A stretch of 64,000 bases of DNA from Antrihabitans auranticaus (GCF_016481275.1 NZ_JAEMNW010000012.1:44536-108535); one strand, 5' to 3'; positions 26,617 to 36,486 are shown, numbered from the stretch's first letter. A program made the numbers and translations. Notes: generated from the letters alone by a model not told the origin.

Positions 26617-28085
26617 ACGCACCTGGAAGCACCCTCGAGCAGGCGCGTGCCCTCGTGGCGTCCGCGCGCAATGCGTTCGCCGGCGATCCCGACGTTCGAC
26701 GGCAGTTGGATGCGTGCGCGTACCGCCTCGATCAGCCGTTGCGGGTCGCGCTGGCCGGTTCGTTGAAGGCCGGCAAATCCACGCTGCTGAATGCGCTTGT
26801 GGGACAAGATGTCGCGCCCACCGATGCGACCGAGTGCACACGGGTCGTGACGTGGTACCGGAACGGTCCGACGCCGACCGTGACCGCATGGTACGACCGC
26901 GATCGCAGCGCGAACGTGCTCGTCCAGCGCCGCGAGGGCGGGCTCACCTTCGACCTCGGAGCCTTGACCGCCGCCCAGGTCGACAGGCTCGAGGTCGAGT
27001 GGCCTGCCAGCGCGCTCGCGGAGACGACCGTGATCGATACGCCCGGTACGTCCTCGCTGTCGCGCGATGTCTCGGCCCGCACCCTCGATCTTCTGACGCC
27101 GGACCGGGCCGCATCGGGGGCAGACGCCGTCGTGTATCTGTTGCGCAGTCTGAGTGCCACCGACGTCGCGTTCCTGCGCCAGATCGGCTCGCACGTGGGC
27201 GCCGAATCCGGTCCGCTCGGCGTAGTCGGTGTGGTGTCGCGTGCGGACGAGGTCGGCGCTGGGCGCATCGACGCGATGCTCTCGGCGAAGGAAATGGCGT
27301 CGCGCTTCGCAACCGAACTCGAGCGAACAGGGTTGTGCCAGGCCGTCGTTCCCGTCGCCGGCCTGCTTGCGTTCGCTGCCCGGACGCTGCGCCAAAGCGA
27401 ATTCGCGGCATTCCAGGCGCTTGCGCAGGCGCCGGTCGACGACCTTTCCGTCGCCCTGCTGTCGGCGGACCGCTTCGCCCGGCCCGACAGCCCGCTGCCG
27501 GTCGACGCGCAGACGCGTGCTTCGCTCGTGCGGCGGTTCGGGCTCTTCGGAATTCGTTTGGCAGTGACTTTGATTCGACTCGGTGCCAATGATTCACCCA
27601 CGCTGGCAGCGCAATTGGTCGAACGCAGTGGACTCGACGAGCTGCGTGGTGTGATCGACGTGCAGTTCGGTCAGCGTGCAGAGCAGCTCAAAGCGCATTC
27701 GGCTCTGGTCGCACTCGACCGTGTACTGGCGGACCGTCCGGAGCGTGCCGCCGTCGAGCTGCTGCCGCAGGTCGGCCGCTTGTTGTCGGATGTGCACGGC
27801 TTCGCCGAGTTGCGTTTGCTCGGCAGGTTGCGGACCACGCCGGTCAAACTGCCCGGCGAAGAATCCGCTGAGTTGCATCGCCTCATCGGTGGTCTCGGTG
27901 TTGCGCCGCATGTGCGGCTGGGTCTGCCCGAGTCCGCGTCGTCGCGGGAAATGCAGTCCGAAGCTGTTGTTGCCGTGCGTAAATGGCGCACGCGGGCCAG
28001 TCATCCGCTGCTGGACCAGTTCACAGCAAAGGCATGCGGGACGGCGGCGCGCAGCGCTGAGGGCATTCTCGGCCTGCTCTACTGA
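26613..28085 (+). CDS. iniC: IniC, dynamin-like GTPase
   Basis: The protein has 490 residues and is the second dynamin-like protein of the operon. It has a P-loop, GSLKAGKST (49-57), a switch-region threonine context TDATECTR, and DTPGTSS from residue 142. The stalk region is helical, and no strong membrane segment like that of IniA is apparent. The ATG overlaps the iniA stop as ATGA, so translation is coupled. It probably works with IniA in membrane remodelling under envelope stress. Direct repeats TGTCACA lie shortly after its stop and may belong to the next promoter. Confidence 0.91.
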   Translation: MNAPGSTLEQARALVASARNAFAGDPDVRRQLDACAYRLDQPLRVALAGSLKAGKSTLLNALVGQDVAPTDATECTRVVTWYRNGPTPTVTAWYDRDRSANVLVQRREGGLTFDLGALTAAQVDRLEVEWPASALAETTVIDTPGTSSLSRDVSARTLDLLTPDRAASGADAVVYLLRSLSATDVAFLRQIGSHVGAESGPLGVVGVVSRADEVGAGRIDAMLSAKEMASRFATELERTGLCQAVVPVAGLLAFAARTLRQSEFAAFQALAQAPVDDLSVALLSADRFARPDSPLPVDAQTRASLVRRFGLFGIRLAVTLIRLGANDSPTLAAQLVERSGLDELRGVIDVQFGQRAEQLKAHSALVALDRVLADRPERAAVELLPQVGRLLSDVHGFAELRLLGRLRTTPVKLPGEESAELHRLIGGLGVAPHVRLGLPESASSREMQSEAVVAVRKWRTRASHPLLDQFTAKACGTAARSAEGILGLLY

Positions 28086-28224
28086 GCAATACCCCATCTG
28101 TCACATCTGTCCCAGGTGTCACAGTGGTTGAGAATCGGTAACCCTTTGATAGAGGTTCGAATTTCGCTCGTTCCGCCTGTAACACTGTGCGAGGCAATGG
28201 CACTGCATAGTCAGGAGTAACGAC

Positions 28225-28308
28225 GTGGACCAAATCGTGGGGGACCTCCTCCAACTCGTCATCGACGTATTCAGCTTGGGCAGTACAGGCGGCGGCGGAA
28301 GCAGCTAG
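28225..28308 (+). CDS. Predicted 27-residue hydrophobic peptide
   Basis: A GTG-initiated frame encodes VDQIVGDLLQLVIDVFSLGS followed by TGGGGSS and stop. AGGAG lies seven bases before the GTG. The first 18 residues form an amphipathic, strongly hydrophobic helix and the end is a flexible Gly/Ser tail. It sits 42 bases upstream of the DUF4185 gene and could be its leader peptide or a small secreted or membrane peptide. No family is recognised. Support rests on the ribosome site, codon phase and peptide pattern only. Confidence 0.5.
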   Translation: MDQIVGDLLQLVIDVFSLGSTGGGGSS

Positions 28309-28350
28309 TTCCTGTCCGGTAGAAGCGATCTCGTTGGAGAAAGGTCTGTC

Positions 28351-29547
28351 GTGCGCCCGAATGCTCGTCGCAGGATCCGTCGCAATGCTGGAATCGCCCT
28401 GGCTGCGGCACTTGTCGCGGCAGCGGCGCTGACCGTCAACAGTCCGACGAGCACCGCGGCGCCGTGTGGCAGTGCACTCGGCAGCACCGGATCGAGCGAT
28501 GGGAGTTCGTTCGGCGGAACGAATCCGATTCCCTTCCTCAACGGGCAGGACGGCGGACTGCCGCGACTCAAGGGTCGGACGCAGGCGATCAGCAACATCA
28601 CAGGGCTGACGGGTCCGAACGATTCGGTCCGTCGCTTCAACGTCGTCGGCACCGATCTCGGCATCATGTGGGACAACGGCGCCGGTCAGATCCTGACCGC
28701 ATTCGGCGACACCGTCGGGGCGTCTGCGCAACCGTTTTGTGAAGGGGTGCTGGGCGATTGGCGCAGCAACGTGCTCCTGCGCTCCACCGACCGGAATCTG
28801 GGCGACGGCATGAGCCTGGACGGTGCCGCCCTCGACCGGCCGCGGCATGCGAAGGAGATCATTCCGAGCAAGAAGATCAACGGCGTCGAGATGACGACGA
28901 TCCCGACTGCGGGCGTCGCCGTGAACGGAGTTCAGTACATCAACTTCATGTCGGTGCGGAGCTGGGGTGCCCCTGGCCATTGGGACACGAACTATTCGGC
29001 GCTGGCGTCGTCGACCGACAACGGCGAAAACTGGACCGTCGACCTCAAGACGGTCCGGACCAACGAATCGCTCACGGGCAACGGCCATTTCCAGATGGGT
29101 GCGTACGTCAAGGAGGGCGGTTACGTCTACCTCTACGGGACGCCGTCCGGACGTTTCGGTGCCGCCTACCTCGCGCGCGTGAAAGAAGCCGACTTCACCA
29201 ATCAACTGGCTTACGAGTACTGGAACGGGCGCACCTGGACGCCGACCGTGCCGAACGCGGCGGTGGCGATCATGCGGGCACCGGTCAGCGAATTGTCCGT
29301 CGCCTACAACTCGTATCTGAAGAAGTTCGTCGCGCTTTACACGAACGAGGCGCAGGGCCTCGTGATGGCCAAGGCCGACCGGCCCGAGGGTCCGTGGAGT
29401 GCGCCGGAGATGCTGATCAGCGGGCGTGACGTCGGCGGGCTGTACGGCGCGTACATACATCCGTGGTCCTCGGGTCCGAATCTTTACTACGTCGCGACCA
29501 CCTGGACCGATTACAACGTCATGTTGGTGCGTACAACGCTGAGTTAG
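28351..29547 (+). CDS. Secreted DUF4185 protein
   Basis: The protein has 398 residues and starts at GTG with GGAGAAAGG upstream. A twin-basic N-terminus and hydrophobic signal (to about STAAP) indicate export. The mature part shows the DUF4185 pattern of a five-bladed propeller-like glycan-binding or hydrolase-like fold: DLGIMWDNGAGQILTAFGDT, YINFMSVRSWGAPGHW, VYLYGTPSGRFGAAYLARV and LYYVATTWTDYNVMLVRT. Some DUF4185 relatives act as arabinan- or galactan-degrading enzymes, so cell-wall polysaccharide is a possible substrate; this is inference. Confidence 0.85.
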   Translation: MRPNARRRIRRNAGIALAAALVAAAALTVNSPTSTAAPCGSALGSTGSSDGSSFGGTNPIPFLNGQDGGLPRLKGRTQAISNITGLTGPNDSVRRFNVVGTDLGIMWDNGAGQILTAFGDTVGASAQPFCEGVLGDWRSNVLLRSTDRNLGDGMSLDGAALDRPRHAKEIIPSKKINGVEMTTIPTAGVAVNGVQYINFMSVRSWGAPGHWDTNYSALASSTDNGENWTVDLKTVRTNESLTGNGHFQMGAYVKEGGYVYLYGTPSGRFGAAYLARVKEADFTNQLAYEYWNGRTWTPTVPNAAVAIMRAPVSELSVAYNSYLKKFVALYTNEAQGLVMAKADRPEGPWSAPEMLISGRDVGGLYGAYIHPWSSGPNLYYVATTWTDYNVMLVRTTLS

Positions 29548-29612
29548 GCGACTACTCTGCCGATCACGAGGCGCCGAGCCCGTCGGTGCAGTGTTCGAGA
29601 GAAGAGGACCCT

Positions 29613-30215
29613 GTGAAGATCGGCAGAATCTCTGCAATTGCGATAATGCTCTGCTCGGCGATGGGGCTGACGGCCGGCGTCGCCCATGCGGCACCCGACT
29701 CGGCCGCACCCGTCCAGTACGCCACTTCCTTCGGCCCCGACGGGCGCTCTGTTCGGGCGACGCTCGAGAACGGCATGTTCCGGCCCGTTGCCGACGGTCA
29801 CGCGGTCGCGGTGGTCGACACCGCGGGCCAGACGCTCGCCGAACTGCCACTTGCCTACTCGGTGAGCGGACACGTCTTTCCGATTGCCGCGGTAGTCGAC
29901 GACGGCGGGTCGGCGCTCACGCTCACGCCGCAGACGGTCGACGTCGCGGGAGAGGTGCGTTTGCAGGACGTCGACGCGCGCAGCGATGCGTGGGACAACC
30001 TGGTCGAGCAGTGGGATGCGGGCTGGACGGTCGACGGCGGAATCACGCCGGGAATCGGCGCTGCCATCGGCGGCGTCATCGGGTGCATCCTGACGATCAC
30101 CGAGTTCTGCATTCCCGGCGCGATCATCGGTGGACTCGCAGGTGCGGCGATCGGCGTCGGTGTGGCCAATCCCTCGTTCGGACCCGCGATCATGGGCTTG
30201 ATCGCAACGTTCTGA
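29613..30215 (+). CDS. Secreted glycine-zipper protein, single copy
   Basis: The protein has 200 residues and starts at GTG, preceded by GAAGAGGA. A signal peptide ends near GVAHAAP. A beta-rich part follows, with RATLENGMFRPVADGHAVAV and LAELPLAYSVSGHVFP, ending LTLTPQTVDV. The glycine-rich hydrophobic hairpin is GIGAAIGGVIGCILTITEFC then GLAGAAIGVGV. It lacks the KWNYPDR or PWTSKFYNN tail of its relatives and ends soon after the hydrophobic region. It is the most diverged of the five family members here. The hydrophobic part is compatible with membrane insertion after export. Confidence 0.75.
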   Translation: MKIGRISAIAIMLCSAMGLTAGVAHAAPDSAAPVQYATSFGPDGRSVRATLENGMFRPVADGHAVAVVDTAGQTLAELPLAYSVSGHVFPIAAVVDDGGSALTLTPQTVDVAGEVRLQDVDARSDAWDNLVEQWDAGWTVDGGITPGIGAAIGGVIGCILTITEFCIPGAIIGGLAGAAIGVGVANPSFGPAIMGLIATF

Positions 30216-30311
30216 CCGCACGCCCCTCCTGTCGTGCAGCCGGGTTTCCGCATGTCCGGACCCGCCGGGAACAAATCCGCATGCGCCCCCGTTGAGCTAT
30301 TCGACACCACA

Positions 30312-30330
30312 TTGAGCGTATGGCACTCAA
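30312..30330. promoter_or_regulatory. HAIR operator 1 (HspR site) upstream of dnaK
   Basis: TTGAGC-N7-ACTCAA closely matches the HAIR consensus CTTGAGT-N7-ACTCAAG, the binding site of the repressor HspR encoded four genes downstream. It implies autoregulated heat-shock control of the dnaK operon. Confidence 0.85.
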
Positions 30331-30366
30331 CTTCGAGTTGACTAGTATCGGATCAACCCGGCAAGA

Positions 30367-30385
30367 TTGAGCCTAGTACGCTCAT
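30367..30385. promoter_or_regulatory. HAIR operator 2 (weaker) upstream of dnaK
   Basis: TTGAGC-N7-GCTCAT has the same spacing as the first site with a weaker right half. A TTGACT-like box and TAGTAT lie between the two operators, so HspR bound at both would cover the promoter. Confidence 0.65.
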
Positions 30386-30447
30386 GCAAATAAAGCGGAA
30401 CGAAGCGGCAGCTCAACCAGGCTGCTCGCGACAATAGGAGGAAACAA

Positions 30448-32307
30448 ATGGCTCGTGCGGTCGGTATCGACCTCGGAACCACCAACTCGGTCGTCGCCAT
30501 CCTCGAAGGTGGCGAACCTGTAGTAGTGGCCAACTCCGAAGGCTCACGCACAACGCCGTCTGTCGTCGCCTTCGCCAAGAACGGCGAAGTGCTGGTCGGC
30601 CAGCCGGCAAAGAACCAGGCGGTCACGAACGTCGACCGCACCATTCGGTCCGTCAAGCGCCACATCGGCACGGACTGGTCCGTCGACATCGACGGCAAGG
30701 CATATACGTCGCAGGAGATCAGCGCACGGACGCTGCAGAAGCTGAAGCGTGACGCAGAGGCATATCTCGGCGAAGAGATCACCGACGCGGTCATCACCGT
30801 GCCCGCGTACTTCGAGGACGCACAGCGTCAGGCCACGAAGGAAGCCGGCCAGATCGCCGGCCTCAACGTGCTGCGCATCGTCAACGAGCCCACGGCCGCC
30901 GCACTTGCGTACGGCCTGGACAAGGGCGAGAAGGAACAGACCATCCTCGTGTTCGACCTCGGTGGTGGCACGTTCGACGTGTCCCTGCTGGAGATCGGCG
31001 ACGGCGTCGTCGAGGTCCGCGCGACCTCCGGTGACAACCACCTCGGTGGCGACGACTGGGATCAGCGGATCGTGGACTGGCTCGTCGACAAGTTCAAGGC
31101 AAGCCAGGGCATCGACCTGACCAAGGACAAGATGGCCCTCCAGCGTCTGCGTGAGGCTGCCGAGAAGGCGAAGATCGAGCTCAGCTCGAGCCAGAGCACC
31201 TCGATCAACCTCCCGTACATCACGGTCGACGCGGACAAGAACCCCTTGTTCCTCGATGAGCAGCTGACGCGCTCGGAGTTCCAGAAGATCACGTCGGACC
31301 TGCTCGATCGCACCCGTGCGCCGTTCCAGAACGTCATCAAGGACGCGGGTATCGCGGTTTCCGCGATCGACCACGTCGTGCTCGTCGGTGGCTCGACCCG
31401 TATGCCGGCCGTTTCGGACCTGGTCCGCGAACTGACCGGTGGCCGTGAGCCGAACAAGGGTGTCAACCCGGACGAGGTCGTCGCAGTCGGTGCCGCTCTG
31501 CAGGCCGGTGTGCTCAAGGGTGAGGTCAAGGACGTTCTGCTCCTCGACGTCACGCCGCTGTCCCTCGGCATCGAGACCAAGGGTGGCGTGATGACGAAGC
31601 TCATCGAGCGCAACACCACCATCCCGACCAAGCGCAGCGAGACCTTCACCACGGCCGACGACAACCAGCCGTCCGTGCAGATCCAGGTCTTCCAGGGTGA
31701 GCGCGAGATCGCGTCGCACAACAAGCTGCTCGGATCGTTCGAGCTGACGGGCATCCCGCCGGCACCGCGCGGCGTCCCCCAGATCGAGGTCACCTTCGAC
31801 ATCGATGCCAACGGCATCGTGCACGTGACCGCGAAGGACAAGGGCACCGGCAAGGAAAACACGATCAAGATCCAGGACGGCTCCGGTCTGTCCAAGGAAG
31901 ACATCGAGCGGATGATCAAGGACGCCGAAGCGCACGCCGACGAAGACAAGGCGCGTCGTGAAGAGGCCGAGGTCCGCAACCAGGCCGAGTCGCTCGTTCA
32001 CCAGACCGAGAAGTTCATCTCGGAGAACGACGACAAGGTCCCGGCGGATGTCAAGTCCAAGGTCGAGGCAGCGATCGCCGAAGCCAAGACTGCTCTCGCG
32101 GGCAACGACATCGCGGCTGTGAAGTCCGCGGTGGAGAAGCTGGCCACGGAGTCGCAGGCCGTCGGCCAGGCGATCTACGAGGCCACCGCCGCCGAGCAGG
32201 CCGGATCGGCCAACGGTGACGAGGCTGGCGCACACCGCGCGGCCGAGGACGACGGCGTCGTCGACGCCGAGGTTGTCGACGATGAGCCGGTGAACTTCGA
32301 GAAATGA
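30448..32307 (+). CDS. dnaK: Chaperone DnaK (Hsp70)
   Basis: The protein has 619 residues with the full Hsp70 plan. The ATPase shows [32 protein letters not shown] and [13 protein letters not shown]. The linker [15 protein letters not shown] and the peptide-binding domain follow, and the lid ends in an acidic tail, [11 protein letters not shown]. It folds nascent and stressed proteins with GrpE and DnaJ. AGGAGG at 30436-30441 gives a strong ribosome site. The grpE ATG overlaps its stop (ATGA). Expression is expected to be repressed by HspR through the HAIR sites. Confidence 0.99.
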   Translation: MARAVGIDLGTTNSVVAILEGGEPVVVANSEGSRTTPSVVAFAKNGEVLVGQPAKNQAVTNVDRTIRSVKRHIGTDWSVDIDGKAYTSQEISARTLQKLKRDAEAYLGEEITDAVITVPAYFEDAQRQATKEAGQIAGLNVLRIVNEPTAAALAYGLDKGEKEQTILVFDLGGGTFDVSLLEIGDGVVEVRATSGDNHLGGDDWDQRIVDWLVDKFKASQGIDLTKDKMALQRLREAAEKAKIELSSSQSTSINLPYITVDADKNPLFLDEQLTRSEFQKITSDLLDRTRAPFQNVIKDAGIAVSAIDHVVLVGGSTRMPAVSDLVRELTGGREPNKGVNPDEVVAVGAALQAGVLKGEVKDVLLLDVTPLSLGIETKGGVMTKLIERNTTIPTKRSETFTTADDNQPSVQIQVFQGEREIASHNKLLGSFELTGIPPAPRGVPQIEVTFDIDANGIVHVTAKDKGTGKENTIKIQDGSGLSKEDIERMIKDAEAHADEDKARREEAEVRNQAESLVHQTEKFISENDDKVPADVKSKVEAAIAEAKTALAGNDIAAVKSAVEKLATESQAVGQAIYEATAAEQAGSANGDEAGAHRAAEDDGVVDAEVVDDEPVNFEK

Positions 32308-32978
32308 GCAGCGACGACTACACCGAACCAGTCACGTTCGTCGACAATCGAAAGATCGACCCGGAGACCGGTGAAGTGCGGGACGCGGATGCGGTCCCCG
32401 AGCCCCTCGCGGGCACGGGCACCGCGCCGCAGCCCGGCGCATTCGACGAGGACGTAGAAATCGTCGAAGCCGTTGCTCCGAAGGCCGACGAGCTTGCCGA
32501 GCGGACAGCCGATCTGCAGCGTCTTTCCGCCGAGTACGCCAACTACCGGCGTCGGGCGGATCGCGAGAAGCAGGCTGCCAGGGAAGCGGGGAAGGTCGCA
32601 GTTCTCACCGATTTGCTCGGTGTGATCGATGACCTCGAGCGCGCCCGTGCCCACGGCGATCTCGAGACCGGTCCGCTGAAGTCCGTCTCCGCGAAGCTCG
32701 CCGCGCTGCTCGAGAAGCAGGGTGTCACCGAGTTCGGCAACGAGGGCGATCTTTTCGACCCGACGTTGCACGAGGCGGTCCAGCACGACGGCGAAGGGCA
32801 CGATCCCGTGCTCGGCGCCGTACTGCGGAAGGGTTACAGATCCGGGGAAAGGGTCCTGCGGCATGCGATGGTGACGGTAACCGACAAGTCGGACACCGTC
32901 GGCACCGCAGAAGTGGGATCTGAATCGGATAGCGTCGACCCGACCACGGATGCCGATGCAGGATTTGAACAGCGATAA
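32304..32978 (+). CDS. grpE: Nucleotide exchange factor GrpE
   Basis: The protein has 224 residues. A variable acidic N-terminus precedes a coiled coil with [20 protein letters not shown], the classical GrpE segment, and the beta-wing domain contains [14 protein letters not shown] and [20 protein letters not shown]. It releases ADP from DnaK. It overlaps dnaK by four bases and is followed by dnaJ after 24 bases that include GGAAGGAGGAG. The C-terminal Ser/Asp-rich tail is longer than in enteric GrpE, as usual in actinobacteria. Confidence 0.98.
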   Translation: MSSDDYTEPVTFVDNRKIDPETGEVRDADAVPEPLAGTGTAPQPGAFDEDVEIVEAVAPKADELAERTADLQRLSAEYANYRRRADREKQAAREAGKVAVLTDLLGVIDDLERARAHGDLETGPLKSVSAKLAALLEKQGVTEFGNEGDLFDPTLHEAVQHDGEGHDPVLGAVLRKGYRSGERVLRHAMVTVTDKSDTVGTAEVGSESDSVDPTTDADAGFEQR

Positions 32979-33002
32979 GAACGCGGAAGGAGGAGACGCC
33001 TG

Positions 33003-34190
33003 ATGAGTCAACGGGAGTGGATCGAGAAGGACTTCTACAAGGAGTTGGGCGTCTCCTCCGATGCGTCTGCGGACGAGATCAAGAAGGCGTACCGCAAACT
33101 CGCGTCGAGCCTTCATCCTGACAAGAACCCGGGCGACGCCAAGGCCGAGGAGCGCTTCAAGGCGGTCAGCGAAGCCAATGCTGTGCTGTCGGATCCGGCC
33201 AAGCGCAAGGAGTACGACGAGACTCGTAAGCTCTTCGCGGGCGGTGGTGGCGGGTTCGGTCGCGGTGGCTTCAGCCCCGGCGGCGGGACCAGCGGTTTCG
33301 GTGCCGAGTTCAATATCGGCGACCTGTTCGGCGGTGGCCAGAACTACGCCGACGGCGGCTTGGGCGACATCTTCGGGGGTCTGTTCAACCGCGGCGGCGG
33401 TGGGGGCGGCGGCCAGCGGCCGACCTCCTCGCGCCCGCGCCGCGGCAGCGACGTCGAGACCGAGACGACCCTCGGCTTCCGTGAGGCAGCTCAGGGTGTC
33501 ACCGTGCCACTGCGGATGACCAGTCCCTCACCGTGCACCACCTGCCACGGCAGCGGTGCCAAGCCTGGGACCAGTCCGCGAGTGTGCCCGCGCTGCAACG
33601 GAACTGGCATCGTCAGCCGTAATCAGGGCGCGTTCGGCTTCAGCGAGCCGTGCGACGATTGCCGGGGGACCGGTTCGATCATCGACGACCCCTGCAACGA
33701 CTGCCACGGCTCTGGAATCCAGAACCGGACGCGGACGATCACGGTCCGGGTACCTCCGGGCGTCAGCGACGGTCAGCGCATCAAGCTGGCGGGTCAGGGC
33801 GAAGCCGGATTGCGCGGTGCGCCCTCGGGTGACCTCTACGTCACGGTCCACGTCAAGGCGGACAAGGTGTTCGGTCGCGCAGGCGACGACCTGACGCTGG
33901 TCTTGCCGGTGGGCTACGGCGAACTGGTGCTCGGCACAACGGTTTCGGTGCCGACACTGGACGGCCGGGTCGGCGTGAAGGTGCCGGCAGGCACCGTCGA
34001 CGGCAGGATCCTCCGCGTTCGGGGCCGTGGCGTGCCACGTCGCTCCGGCGGTGCGGGCGATCTTCTGGTTACCGTCAAAGTTGCTGTGCCGCAGAAGCTC
34101 GACGCGGCAGCGACCGAGGCGCTAGAGAAGTACATGCAGGCAGAAAAGGCCAGCGGTTTCGAACCGCGGGCAGGCTGGGCAGGCGCGTAA
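33003..34190 (+). CDS. dnaJ: Co-chaperone DnaJ (type I Hsp40)
   Basis: The protein has 395 residues. The J domain has HPD at 38-40 (LHPDKNPGD). A Gly/Phe-rich region follows. Four zinc-binding CxxCxGxG repeats begin near residue 178: [24 protein letters not shown] and CNDCHGSG. The C-terminal peptide-binding domain completes the type I architecture. It stimulates DnaK ATPase and delivers substrates. A large palindrome separates it from hspR. Confidence 0.98.
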   Translation: MSQREWIEKDFYKELGVSSDASADEIKKAYRKLASSLHPDKNPGDAKAEERFKAVSEANAVLSDPAKRKEYDETRKLFAGGGGGFGRGGFSPGGGTSGFGAEFNIGDLFGGGQNYADGGLGDIFGGLFNRGGGGGGGQRPTSSRPRRGSDVETETTLGFREAAQGVTVPLRMTSPSPCTTCHGSGAKPGTSPRVCPRCNGTGIVSRNQGAFGFSEPCDDCRGTGSIIDDPCNDCHGSGIQNRTRTITVRVPPGVSDGQRIKLAGQGEAGLRGAPSGDLYVTVHVKADKVFGRAGDDLTLVLPVGYGELVLGTTVSVPTLDGRVGVKVPAGTVDGRILRVRGRGVPRRSGGAGDLLVTVKVAVPQKLDAAATEALEKYMQAEKASGFEPRAGWAGA

Positions 34191-34214
34191 TTCCGCCTCG
34201 CCGCACCCTATTTA

Positions 34215-34258
34215 GGGATCCGCACCCCTTCTAGGGCCCTAGAAGGGGTGCGGATCCC
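34215..34258. repeat. Perfect 44-base palindrome between dnaJ and hspR
   Basis: Bases 34215-34236 are exactly complementary to 34237-34258 with no spacer. Each half contains CGCACCCCTTCTAGGG. The related CGCACCCTATTTAGGG lies just upstream at about 34203-34218, and CGCACCCCGGCTAGGG occurs twice at 63799-63848. As RNA it would form a very stable hairpin that could attenuate hspR or process the operon transcript. As DNA it resembles a dispersed palindromic repeat. Confidence 0.9.
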
Positions 34259-34305
34259 GAGAAGTGGTGCGGCGAAATGCTAGGAAGGGTAACGGAGGTG
34301 TAGCG

Positions 34306-34710
34306 ATGACGGACAAGCCGAAAAGGGCTGCGCCGGGCGCTAACCCAGATGTGCAGATGTTCGTGATCTCGGTTGCGGCCGAGCTCGCCGGCATGCACGC
34401 GCAAACTTTGCGCACGTACGACAGGCTCGGCCTGGTGACCCCCGAACGGACGTCGGGCGGCGGTCGACGCTACTCGGCTCGCGACGTCGCGCTGCTTCGC
34501 GAGGTCCAGCGGCTGTCGCAGGACGAGGGCGTGAACCTCGCCGGCATCAAGCGCATCATCGAACTGACGAACCAAGTCGAAGCGCTCCAGCATCGCATCA
34601 GCGAAATGGCTGCCGAGATCACCGCACTGCACGCAAATCAGCGTCGCGACCTCGTTCATATTCCGCGCAGTACGGCGCTGGTGGTCTGGCAGCCGAAGAA
34701 TCGGCGCTGA
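34306..34710 (+). CDS. hspR: Heat-shock repressor HspR (MerR family)
   Basis: The protein has 134 residues. The MerR-type helix-turn-helix shows VISVAAELAGMHAQTLRTYD, RLGLVTPERTSGGGRRYSA and DVALLREVQRL, followed by a coiled coil. In actinobacteria HspR binds HAIR sites together with DnaK and represses the dnaK operon. The ATG at 34306 is chosen over an earlier in-frame start because GGAGGTG lies five bases before it. It is the last gene of the operon. Confidence 0.96.
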   Translation: MTDKPKRAAPGANPDVQMFVISVAAELAGMHAQTLRTYDRLGLVTPERTSGGGRRYSARDVALLREVQRLSQDEGVNLAGIKRIIELTNQVEALQHRISEMAAEITALHANQRRDLVHIPRSTALVVWQPKNRR

Positions 34711-34829
34711 CTCGGCCTTTCGGTCATGTTTCGACCCGGTGTCGATTCGATACCCATGTTATCCGTGTGACTTATGGTGCTGGTGGGAAAGTCGTATGGT
34801 TTCGCCATTCCAAGCGAACAGGCGGACCC

Positions 34830-35471
34830 ATGTCTCGATCGATCGGATTTTCCTACTCCGCGGCCACATGCGCGCTGGTCCTGAGTGCCGGCGCGATTGC
34901 CGTTTCGGGGGCCGGAGTTGCGGCAGCCGAGGCCGAGAATTGCACCGCGAACGGAACGATCATGACGTGCGTGTATGTCGATCCCGGAGCCGAGCACAAA
35001 TTCGAGGTACCTGACGGCGTCACCACGCTCACCGTCACCGCGGCGGGCGGGACCAGTCCGTCGTCGCCCCCGGCAGATGTCGTCATTGCGCCGCTGACCG
35101 TGGAACCCGGCACGACTCTCTATGTCAACGTCGGATGCGGTCGGGAAGCATCGGGCAGCAAGTGCACGACCGCGAGCGACGTGCGAACGAAATCCAAGAA
35201 GACCACAGCGTCCTTCGACACTCGGCTCATCGCCGCGGCGGGCTCGGAATCGACCGAAGACCGGACCGCCGACGAGTCGGTAGTACCAGCGGGTGGTACC
35301 AGCGGCACCGATGTGACCGGTACTCCGATGGTCGCGATCAGTTACGAGCACGATGGCGACACCGACACCGACGCCGAGGTGTCCTCGGTTGCGGATGATT
35401 CGGTTGCGGATGATTCGGCTGCGGACGACGCGGTAGCGACGCCGACATCGACCCGGCGGGCGCCGCGCTAG
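34830..35471 (+). CDS. Secreted protein of unknown function with Asp-rich tail repeats
   Basis: The protein has 213 residues. A hydrophobic signal peptide ends near GVAAAEA. The mature part has two Cys-containing stretches (ENCTANGTIMTCVYVDPG and CGREASGSKC) around a beta-rich segment, FEVPDGVTTLTVTAAGG. This resembles the start of glycine-rich surface domains that open with a similar VTVTAAGG strand. The end is acidic with VADDSVADDSAADDAVA repeats. No family is named with confidence. It converges with the mycolyltransferase gene, and the two stops lie four bases apart. Confidence 0.7.
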   Translation: MSRSIGFSYSAATCALVLSAGAIAVSGAGVAAAEAENCTANGTIMTCVYVDPGAEHKFEVPDGVTTLTVTAAGGTSPSSPPADVVIAPLTVEPGTTLYVNVGCGREASGSKCTTASDVRTKSKKTTASFDTRLIAAAGSESTEDRTADESVVPAGGTSGTDVTGTPMVAISYEHDGDTDTDAEVSSVADDSVADDSAADDAVATPTSTRRAPR

Positions 35472-35475
35472 CGTG

Positions 35476-36486
35476 CTATTCGATTCCGAGGGCGCCGGCG
35501 AGCACGGGCCACGAATCGTGCAGGTCGTCTCGCCAGTAGTTCCACGAGTGCGTTCCGGTGCTGCGGAAGTTGTACGTTGCGGGGATTCCGAGCGCGTTGA
35601 GGCGGTCAGCGAGTTGGTGCGTGCAGTAGTTGGTGACCGCCTCGATACCGCCGCCGGTAACGACCTGGCCGATCAGCTTGTCGAACTGACCGTCGACGCC
35701 CCGCGCATTCAGGTTGTCGTACCGACCGGGGATGCCGCTGCCGTTGGAGATGTAGAGCGCAACGCCGCGCAGACCGGCGGCGTTGACGTACGGGTCGTTC
35801 GCGGCCCACGCAGGATCGCCGGGCGGACCCCACATGTTGATCGCGTTGCCGCCGCCGTACTCGTTCATGCTCAGCCGCACGAACGCCTGCCCGAGCGGAC
35901 CGCTGGAGTTCGCGCAACCGCTGTAGGACGCCACTGCGCGGTACACACCCGGTGCCGCGATGGCGAGCTGCAGGGCCGCAGTGCCGGTCCGCGACATACC
36001 GGCAGCGGCATTGACCCCTGTGGTTCCCAGCGCGGCGTCGATGATCGGCGGCAATTCTCGCGTCAGGAACGTCTGCCACTTGTTGACCCCGAGTACGGGG
36101 TCCGGGGATTCCCAGTCCGTCCACCACGCGTTCTCGCCACCGGTCGGAATCACGACGTTCACGTTCTTGTCGGCAAAGAATGCGAGTGCATCCGTTCGCT
36201 CGACGCGGGTGACGCCGTCGAGAAGGTAGAGCGTCGGACGCGGCACGCTCGTGTCGGCAGCTCGAAGGACGGCGACTGCGACAGATCGACGCATCGATCC
36301 CGAGTAGACCGAGAGCGCGAGGTTGCGCTCGTCGATCGGCAGCGTGAGCTCGAGCCGGGATTGGTCGGCGGCCGGCACGGTCGGGTCGGGCGCCGGGTCC
36401 GCGACGGCTGGAGTCGAAACGAGCGCCGGCGAACCGAGCGCGAGGATGGTTGCCAACACAGCGATAGCCGTCCTTGCGGAGGTCAC
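35476..36486 (-). CDS. Antigen-85-type mycolyltransferase/esterase
   Basis: The protein has 336 residues. A signal peptide (to about TPAVAD) is followed by an alpha/beta-hydrolase domain. PTLYLLDG and NVVIPTGGENAWWTDW form the substrate pocket region. The nucleophile elbow is GMSRTGTAAL (Ser 165), and the catalytic His is in STGTHSWNYW (His 313). Such enzymes transfer mycolic acids to arabinogalactan or trehalose outside the membrane. This supports a mycolic-acid-bearing host. The elbow differs from the GLSMAG of mycobacterial antigen 85, as in many Rhodococcus and Nocardia paralogues. Confidence 0.9.
   Translation of the reverse strand: MTSARTAIAVLATILALGSPALVSTPAVADPAPDPTVPAADQSRLELTLPIDERNLALSVYSGSMRRSVAVAVLRAADTSVPRPTLYLLDGVTRVERTDALAFFADKNVNVVIPTGGENAWWTDWESPDPVLGVNKWQTFLTRELPPIIDAALGTTGVNAAAGMSRTGTAALQLAIAAPGVYRAVASYSGCANSSGPLGQAFVRLSMNEYGGGNAINMWGPPGDPAWAANDPYVNAAGLRGVALYISNGSGIPGRYDNLNARGVDGQFDKLIGQVVTGGGIEAVTNYCTHQLADRLNALGIPATYNFRSTGTHSWNYWRDDLHDSWPVLAGALGIE

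Noticed and set aside
28098..28124. TGTCACA repeats after iniC as a terminator or CRP site
   Set aside because: They are direct, not inverted, so they form no stem, and they do not fit the TGTGA-N6-TCACA pattern.
34215..34258. Factor-independent terminator ending the dnaK operon before hspR
   Set aside because: No T run follows on either strand and hspR has no obvious promoter after it; attenuation remains possible but simple termination is not supported.
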